Origin: Glandiceps talaboti
Lineage: Eukaryota > Hemichordata > Enteropneusta > Spengelidae
NCBI RefSeq assembly: GCF_964340395.1
Contig: NC_135558.1
Location: forward strand, 14,207,501-14,271,500
Reading direction: 5' to 3'
Length of the DNA: 64,000 nt
Position 1 is the first letter of the stretch. Each line of letters begins with the position of its first letter. Below, piece after piece: positions 56,901 to 64,000 of this stretch. The notes beneath the pieces are model-generated. The model was given only the letters and a program-made list of their open reading frames with translations, had not been told where the DNA came from and did no database searches. The position numbers were made by a program, and so were the translations under genes.

Positions 56901-57565
56901 TATATAATACGTTTGTTTTGTAAACCGCCCTCCCTCCTTGGTTTTCCCATCTCAGGGTGACGTCAAACACATAATTTAATTTGCGCAGCCTAAAGAATAA
57001 CTTAGAAATTGTCTTAATAAAGCCAAAGAACCTCACAATCAGCTACGAGGAGAACCCAGGCCCTAGCAACGCCTCACCCCTTGAGCTCACTCATGCAGTC
57101 AACCAATAATCAGATGCACCAACATTTTACTGTCATAATGGTATTAAAGTTTTCTTAAATATTTTACGCGTATGTATAAAGATTAATTACTAATTTTATA
57201 TGATACTGAATGAACAAGGTGTCTTTATTTAGTTAAGAAAAGAGAGAATTACATAGAACCTCAGACTGTTAGTGGTCTGAGATATAGCTGAGAGCAAAGT
57301 GACCAGGGAAAGAAAAAGAAATAGTTTTAAAACTCAATGAGTGAATTGATCAATACCACACACAAAATAAGTTATATTGCACCACAAAAATTGACCATTC
57401 AATCGATCAATCATTCAACCAAATAATATATAAATCAATAAATCGATCGATCGATCGATCAATCAATTACATGCTTGCTGCCCCCTGTGCTGACACGACG
57501 TTTTCCCTCACTTTCCGTGCTGTCCCGACTGTAATATTTTATTATCAATTAACAAAAATCAAAAT
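53929..57565. other. Intergenic; microsatellites only
   Basis: Poly-C at about 55012-55023. ATGT/ATGC run at 55994-56069 followed by CTGT, GT and ACGT runs to about 56160. An ATCG run at about 57443-57460. No gene recognised. Confidence 0.55.
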
Positions 57566-58018
57566 ATGCCAAACCCCTACTGTAATGTTTCTGGGTGTAA
57601 AGCTGCCTTAAAAAATTACACGAATCTTGTGAAATATTCCTGGATGAAAAATGTTTCTTTCCATGCATTCGATCCAGAGCCTGAGTTATGAAAAACGTCT
57701 CAGATTGCAATGGATCAGGCTGATGCGACGTGAAGCTAGCTGGACACCAAACCGATTTTCGAGGGTATGTTCCCGTCATTTTAATTGTTGGTGGTTCACG
57801 CGGGTCCGACACCAGAATATCATATTTTTTTCAGTACAACAACTGGGGTCAAAACTCTCACAAATCAAGATCATCGGGTGTACTCAGAAAACTACATGTA
57901 AAAAAGTGATGCCGACGACTTCAACGAAATATACTTGACTTGTGAAGAACCCAGAGAAGAAATTCCCGAAGCTGATTTAACTGTTGAAGATTTGTATTGT
58001 TTTGTTGCTGGGAAATGA
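57566..58018 (+). pseudogene. THAP-domain gene fragment with frameshift
   Basis: ATG at 57566 gives MPNPYCNVSGCKAALKN and FHAFDPEPEL, then a stop at 57689. The +1 frame, from 57684, continues as EKRLRLQWIRLMRREASW and FSRVCSRHF. Together they show the THAP zinc-finger pattern C-x4-C ... C-x2-H with the expected internal W and RRE-W. Later frames (e.g. CEEPREEIPEADLTVEDLYC near 57950) look like decayed coding. THAP domains bind DNA and are common in transposase-derived proteins. One indel breaks the domain; a sequencing error is possible. Confidence 0.6.
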
Positions 58019-60315
58019 AAATTAGCAGTTACTATGCAACATCCAGTATTCAAAGTAAGTCATGGCTTTTATGTGCGCATGTGTCAAACAGCTTCGCGTG
58101 CTGTAATCGTCAAATATTTTCCAGATAATTATGAATTAATTTCTTATTTTACATTTTGGGCTTTTTAGTTTTGTCTGATAACCAGCCACCTTGAAAATCA
58201 TGTACTCACTTTATTTCACTTTCTCTTGATTAGGTCTTTCAAAAAACTTCCCTTCCCGTGTGTACTGAAAACTTACTGTACATGTGGCATGGTGTATCGT
58301 CTACGACTATATTTGTCTTGTATTACCACTGAAATAACAAACTGTAACGAAACGGCGCCTGGTTCGACAAAACTCTCACTAACATTGCCACAATTTTTGT
58401 CTGGCCAGACAAAATATTTCTTTAATCTTGTGAATGTTCTCGTCTGGCTTGACAAAAATCTAATTAATATTTACACATGTTATCGTCTGGCACAACAAGA
58501 ACTGAACTACAATTGATACATTTTAGTCAATTGACTGTCTCAAAAATATCAAAGAACGCGCCAGACCTTAGGTTGACCAGGCGGGACATATGAATATGAA
58601 TTTGGAGTTGATCTCCTAAGATAATGGTAGCTCATCACGTGGAGCTTCGAAGACGCAGTCTAGCGCCCTCTCTGGCGAAGAGTAGGAGTTTCCGTCTTCT
58701 TTTTAAATACACGCTTGGAACTGGACGTCTTTTTGCCGTCACATTGCCAAAAGGGCAAAATATCGAGTTTTACAGCCACAAACCTGACAGTAATAGCCTT
58801 TCAAGTATGTACCAAGGTGGTGGTGGCGGTGAGCATAACGATTACAACAGCATATAGTGAACTGCAAAGTACTGTTAGACATTTTTACGAGTTCTTGTTT
58901 ATACTATAGAGTTCTAGTTTACATTCGTTATTGTGTTAGTGTTATAACGTATACACTCCTCAAAGTTGACATTAGCCTTTCAACACAACATCACGCAAAG
59001 AAAGTGTAACAATATCGGTAAAGATTTTTGTCTAGCCAGCCGATAGAATGTATCTTTGTTAATGAGATTTTTGTTGAGCTAGACGACGTTTTGTTTCAGG
59101 GTTTATGCCCGGGATTTATGATTTCCGTTGTAGTTGTAAAATTGGAACATGCTGAAGAGAACTATGGCCAGGCACGTCTTATTTTTGTTTTATTTATCTA
59201 TTTTTTGTTTTGACGTATTGACTACTGTGTTGTGTCTATATGAACCTGCGTTTGCCATGATGCAGTGATTTTCCTGAATTGCAACATCAGTACAGCGTTG
59301 CTTCTTTTTATGTTGATTTAGACAATGATACACTTTATTTCAATTTCCATCCACACACTGACACTGAGCGGTTTCGTCTTCTTTCAGTGTTTACAAAAAT
59401 GAACTGAAGCCCCCCCCCCTCCCACATGAAGCCGTACCCGTATACCCTACCGTGGTGTATTGAGTATCGTCTCTGACTGTTTGTGTAAACAATCTGAACA
59501 TGATGAAGAAAACTATAGCTAAACATGTCTTACAGTGCGAGTTTTTTTGACGTGGGAGCGTGATGTGTTGACTGTGATGTCTTGTGCCATCCACTATAAA
59601 CCCGTGTTTGGCATGATGCAGTAATTTTCCAGATACAACAATGACAACAAAAATGCAACATTTCTAAGTTTATAGGTTGATTACGACATGACAGGACGTA
59701 CATTATCATATGCATCAAATTGAAAACAATCAATCGTACCTGCCTTCCTTGAAAGGCCATTTTCATAGTAGTTTGTATGATTTCCGTCATTTTGCTTTGA
59801 TCATGAATGGTGATGGGGAACTCAGGTAAATTGATCGAGAATCCCGATATAACATTTACCGGTTTAATACCAACCTTTAAAAAACAGTGTCTGTTTCGTC
59901 TTCTTCATCAGAAGCTCATTGCCGTCTTCTAAATATCACCACATACTTTATAAATACAACATGGAACTGTCTCAAACACGTTAAAAGTTTCATACACTTC
60001 GAACAGTAAACAGTGATTATTATAGTGGCGGAAAAAGACGCACGCGCTGAATGCGTAAAATGAGTCTGAATGTCTAAGGCGTTCTGATTAGTCAAGACAC
60101 AAATAATTAGAGAAAATTAACTAATCATGTGTTTGCTAATATCATTTCATAAAGTAAATGCTGTATGCTACGTCATATGTAGACATGATAGCAACATTGA
60201 CAACAACACATGTAGCGAGCAAACTCTGTCGCTTGACTTGAACGAGATGTCGAGAGTAAAATAGGTAACACAAGTTCAGATTCGTGTAGGTGAAATTGGC
60301 GGTCCCGCCTTGTAT
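58019..60315. other. Intergenic with dispersed repeat motifs
   Basis: The GTCTGGC-type repeats at 58330-58510 and, inverted, at 59015-59100 match the repeat in TRAF-A intron 6. No gene recognised. Confidence 0.5.
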
Positions 60316-60341
60316 TTTATCTTTCCACCGGTGTCTATTGT
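60316..60341. repeat. Solo arm of the ACAATAGACACC foldback
   Basis: A 26-bp match to the right arm of the element at 28367-28444. No partner arm found nearby. Confidence 0.7.
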
Positions 60342-60524
60342 ATACCGTACTTATCAGTTATCATATCAGTACACTGTAACGTTTAGACGCGACATTGTTC
60401 ACAGTAGGGTCGATCGTGACCTTTCATTTGTTTACGCTTTCAGTTCAACATCTAGTCTATACTCGATGCCGGTGATCGTCGTGGTCGAAATCTTCGTTCG
60501 CGTGTCTGACGACGTACGTTTTGA

Positions 60525-61240
60525 CCTCCTTGATACCACATTTCAATTCAATAGCTCGCCTCTCATCAAAATCCTGTATCGTGGGGCCGTCAATGGCAAT
60601 TCTCAGCATCAGGTTGCACATAATATAGTTATAGTTTCCGTATTCTGAGCAGCCCTACTACAATCAGACTTGATTCGTCCCATCAACGAGAAGCCCCTCT
60701 CGCACTCTGACGTGTGGATAGGAGGAATTAACAGTGTGATTTTGACGAGCCATAAGACACTTCTGTACTCTCGTGGGTTTTGGCGGAGAATTCTCTGCCA
60801 TACATCAAGATATTGAAGTTGTGTGTTCAGTCAGAATATCTCTGACCACAGTCTTTAATTAACCCAGTCCACTCAATCAAGACATCTCCTGTCGCTCTAG
60901 CAACAACAGGAAATGGTTCGTGAGTGTGGTAATCTGCTCTCGCCCGTAATTTAGTAAATCATCGCCAGACCAATTTGATGGGTCAAAAATGCACATGGCA
61001 GAAAGTATGGGATCGTCTTTCAACGATCTAAATCTATTGTTAATCTCTCCGATGAGGCATCGATTAAATCTACTTTCGAGGGCTCGTCGGCATTATTACC
61101 GCCGGGATTGTTAGTTAATTGTATTCCTCGAAATACGCCATCGACGATACTTTCGTTAAACTGACGCTCACATGGACCCAGTTCACGAGCAAGTATTTAT
61201 AAGTTGTCAACTGTCTGTTGAAGTCGGTAGAGTTGACTTC
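60525..61240 (-). pseudogene. hAT-type C-terminal (ZNF862-like) transposase relic
   Basis: Read leftward, three frames together give INNRFRSLKDDPILSAMCIF then DPSNW (about 61010-60970), LKDCGQRYSD, YRSVLWLVKITLLIPPIHTS followed by ECERGFSLMGRIKSD (about 60760-60680), and NLMLRIAIDGPTIQDFDERR (about 60620-60550). The ECERGFS-MxRIKS block and the NLM-I-I-GP tail are characteristic of the hAT dimerisation region in ZNF862/C17orf113-like proteins. Several frameshifts and stops make it inactive. No N-terminal zinc finger or catalytic core seen. Confidence 0.7.
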
Positions 61241-61654
61241 TCCGACAGAGGGCCCTGTCACAGAGCCTACAGAGCTTAGACCCTACATCAGACCCTGAGA
61301 GGTTACATAAAAGATATTATCAGTCCAAATCAATCATTTCATAAAGTTTAAAGCTATCCTGATGACCTTTTCATCATGTACGAGTTAAAACGTCCATGTA
61401 TGAAGATGTACACGAACGGCCCGTTCGAAATATTCCTGATAAACTTGACTTTATCACAGTTACTACAAAAGATTTTGTAGTAATCGTGACCCTGTCGTCC
61501 GACATGATGGCAAGATGAGTTCAAAAATAGTTATCATTTACGAACATCTGTTGCCATGCTCACCGAAATCACCGTATTATGCAAATATTTTCCGAAATTG
61601 ATATTAAATACTAAGGGCAAAAAATACAAAACAAATTCCTTACTATAATTAAAT

Positions 61655-61692
61655 AATATATAATAATAATAATTTCAATAATAATAATAATG

Positions 61693-61731
<39 letters not shown>
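61655..61731. repeat. (AAT)n microsatellite
   Basis: AAT trinucleotide run with short interruptions, between the hAT relic and the recombinase-like pseudogene. Confidence 0.95.
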
Positions 61732-61842
61732 TAAGGAGTGCCAGTAGTACTTGTTGTAGTAGTTATTGCAGTTGTACCAAATGTTTTTTATTAGTTCTTA
61801 CACTTTTAATTACATCCCTTCTTAAAGCTGCAGTCTCTTTAA

Positions 61843-63208
61843 CTATCCACGCACTGTATACGTCCTGTCAGAGCATAGTGTCTCTCTTGTGTCGACATCC
61901 TGTGTGACGTGCTTAGCTAGGTGACCTTTCAGCTCTGGTTTATGTCTATGAACCAGTGTTGCGGTTGTTTTCCTGGTTTCTGAGATGTTAACTCTTGATA
62001 TGTTTGCAGCCCTCCACATTTTTTAAATTGATTTGGAAAAGTCACTTGGTGTAACCTGTGAACCGTCATACTCGGATAACTGTGGGAGATTTGTGTCACC
62101 TCCAGGTGTTTTTCCTTTCATTTCATTGAGGTAAACATTTGTTATGCGGTGCAAGTTGAAAACACCAGCCTTGTCTGTCCTGATGTAGAGGCTGTCGTAT
62201 GTGCTGGTACAAGGGCAACATATGAGTCATCTTGCTTGATTGCCTTTCTGAAGTCCTTTATGACAAGGCCACAAAGGGCTGAACTTCGTTGTTGTCTAAG
62301 AATAATTGTAGTATGTAATTTCTTACATATAAATAGTCTGATCTTGTTAGAATACTTAATTCGGAATTCGAACAGTATTTAGCAACAATCGCAGTTGCTT
62401 TAACTTTCACACTAGAATTTGCAAAAGCCTTGATGTCCTCCGCAGGGATGAGATCCTCCATTTCTATTTGTTGGATAAGGCTTTGCCTTTTTGCAATTTC
62501 CCTTTTGAGACTGTTACCCCACTGTTGGCTTTGCAACACTATATGTTTGGGGTTTTCCACGGTACCGATACCTTCGACTGATGCAGAATTCATAAAACAG
62601 TTGTAATGAAGACACATAACTACGCACCGTGTTTGGCTGTAAGCCAGGTGAACTAAGCTTGTTGAGATAGGAGATAATGAGCTGATTTTGACCAATTGCG
62701 GATATGCTACTTAGCATTACAGTAGCCTTTTTAACTTGGTCCACATGTTGTTTAGCAGCTTTGGCCTTCCCCTTGCCCCCATTGAACCCTTTCATCCACC
62801 CATTGAATTGTTGTAGTAGGTCATCGGCTTCATTTACATTCGAGACTGGCTTCTTTTCTTCATTTCTTTTCATTCTGTTTTTTCTGTGTGCTTGATTTGT
62901 CATGTGCAGAAATTGTTTGTATAAGGGACTGTCTACTTGAAAACCATGTGCTTTGCGCAAATGTGAATCGACCCGTCTTCCATACAATGGACATCTTGGC
63001 ATAGAGCACTTCTTTAATGGCTGATCAGTATTAGATTTAACGCTTAGTAATTGTTTCGCCATTACAATTACTTCTGCCTTCTTTACAGCTTCATCAATAC
63101 TCAATTTATGTTTTTGTACCAAATGTCTTTTAAAGTTCACGATATTAGCCCCACATTCTCTGCAGTGAAATGTGTTTCTCTTGCCATTCTTTTGTGTTAG
63201 GGAGAGTG
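61843..63208 (-). pseudogene. C2H2 / tyrosine-recombinase-like (Crypton-like) gene, broken
   Basis: After an acceptor at 63208 (CTTTTTTGAG|CACTC) the frame gives FHCRECGANIVNFKRHLVQKH and KKCSMPRCPLYGRRVDSHLRKAH, two C2H2-like fingers. A basic linker and LQPNTVRSYVSSLQLFYEF follow, resembling the N-terminal core-binding part of tyrosine recombinases. A frameshift near 62600 moves to KHIVLQSQQWGNSLKREIAK. Further shifts lie near 62260 and 62190, and a stop at 62023-62025. The catalytic-like end reads SETRKTTATLVHRHKPELKG, HLAKHV, then DTRETLCSDR, where the expected terminal Tyr is missing. Relic of a Crypton-like element or a domesticated derivative; family assignment is tentative. Confidence 0.6.
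62514..63140 (-). pseudogene. Longest open part of the recombinase-like relic
   Basis: About 208 residues: the tail of finger 1, finger 2, a K/G-rich linker (GWMKGFNGGKGKAKAAKQH) and the core-binding-like segment. The last 25 residues before the stop are out of the ancestral frame. Confidence 0.6.
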
Positions 63209-63793
63209 CTCAAAAAAGAAAGATTCCTCTCAGGCGCTCTTTTATTCAAACAAAACAGCAATCAGTTTCATTTTCCATTTCGCCAATACCGCAAATGTCT
63301 CGCCCTAGGCTGCAGAAACTCAAATACTGCATACATAGTTTCATAGTTAGGGAAGCCAGTCCAAAATTGGAACTGTTTGGGGTTGGTTTTCATTTCATTA
63401 AGATCTAAAATCTGTAGTCTTGTGTGTTTCATTTTTTGCTACAGCTTTCTAAAGTTCTTGAATTTTCTCCAAACTTTCAGGAAGGAATTTTGTGATTCTG
63501 GGTGGTTCTAGAAGCCCTGGAGGTTTTTACTACTAAAAGACAATTTTGAGACATTCATTCAATCCACCCTTCTCCCCCACCCCACCCCCTCCACTTGCCG
63601 AAGAAACTGACCGGTCCCTATTAGTATACATTACTGTTAATTAACGTTATGTCATTACAGGAATTATAACGTTTGCTTTCAGGTAAACATCCGAACGAAA
63701 ACAATGCACAAAAAAAGAAAAACTCCTTATAATCACAACAAACGCCACAATTATTCCACCTACACATTACACAAATGATGAATAAATAAATAC

Positions 63794-63985
63794 CTTCTTT
63801 AAAATGATCAGAACAAATCCTGTGCCAATCGCTGCATTCCCACCTGTCTCGTCTCATCGCACTGAGCTTGCCATAGCTTAAACTGTCTTGTCTTCCTTTG
63901 GGGGAAACGGTAATACTTCCTCTTTATCCCCAAATTTTGTCTGTTTCACTTTCATTGTGGCATCCTACCACACCGCAAAAACTTC
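63794..63985 (-). pseudogene. THAP exon upstream of the recombinase relic, frame-broken
   Basis: Reading leftward, frame 1 gives CGVVGCHNESETDKIWG then a stop. Frame 2 gives FGDKEEVLPFPPKEDKTV, frame 3 FKLWQAQCDETRQ, and frame 1 again RRDRWECSDWHRICSDHF. In order these are the parts of a THAP domain (C-x4-C, FP, W, RRD-W, C-x2-H). The donor GAAG|GTATTT at 63793/63794 is phase 1 and fits the acceptor at 63208 in phase, so THAP, C2H2 and recombinase parts may be one gene. The intron 63209-63793 holds nothing else recognised. Confidence 0.5.
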
Positions 63986-64000
63986 CACCACCTTTTTTTT

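Overview
This is eukaryotic nuclear DNA from a metazoan, most likely a marine invertebrate. It is AT-rich, and genes are split into short exons with GT-AG introns (one GC-AG). It carries many microsatellites, foldback elements and degraded transposons. A cluster of TRAF genes, THAP-domain fossils, hAT-like and tyrosine-recombinase fossils, and repeats built from a hairpin, a GTCT/GT run and tandem monomers suggest an invertebrate deuterostome such as a hemichordate or lancelet. That placement is inference, since no single gene proves it.

1-29.4 kb, minus strand: three tandem TRAF genes, all transcribed leftward. Gene A (9515 down to 3399, 7 exons, about 565 aa) and gene C (27812 down to 21673, 7 exons, about 542 aa) have RING, TRAF-type zinc fingers, coiled coil and MATH/TRAF-C. 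Exon lengths and phases match almost exactly, and both last exons are 1008 bp. Gene B (17780 down to 13749, 5 exons, about 310 aa) lies between them and has lost the coiled coil and most zinc fingers. Gene C has lost one RING zinc ligand. Upstream of gene C lies a chimeric partial duplicate of its own exon 6 and of the edge of exon 2. The cluster is littered with MITE-like and tandem elements.

29.4-38.9 kb: no intact gene. It holds a short, internally deleted Ty3/gypsy-like LTR element flanked by palindromic GTCGCA-rich elements, a 150-bp CT run, a 43-bp minisatellite and an approximately 180-bp satellite whose two monomer types alternate.

38.98-48.23 kb, plus strand: a six-exon gene for an unrecognised, S/T-rich, cysteine-containing secretory-pathway protein with a signal peptide and a C-terminal membrane segment. 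Its introns and 3' flank contain three unrelated repeat families that share one architecture: terminal hairpin, GTCT/GT run, conserved block, tandem monomers.

50.9-53.9 kb, minus strand: a small three-coding-exon gene with a TATA box and a 5' UTR exon. It predicts a 93-aa secreted precursor with a Lys-Arg site before a short Cys-containing peptide. It is unrecognised and is perhaps a neuropeptide or peptide-hormone precursor.

57-64 kb: transposon graveyard. It holds a frameshifted THAP exon (plus), an hAT C-terminal-like pseudogene (minus), and a broken THAP / C2H2 / tyrosine-recombinase-like (Crypton-like) gene (minus) that runs off the right edge.

The TRAF proteins would act as cytoplasmic adaptors and possible E3 ubiquitin ligases in receptor signalling. 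No functional link between them and the other two genes is visible.
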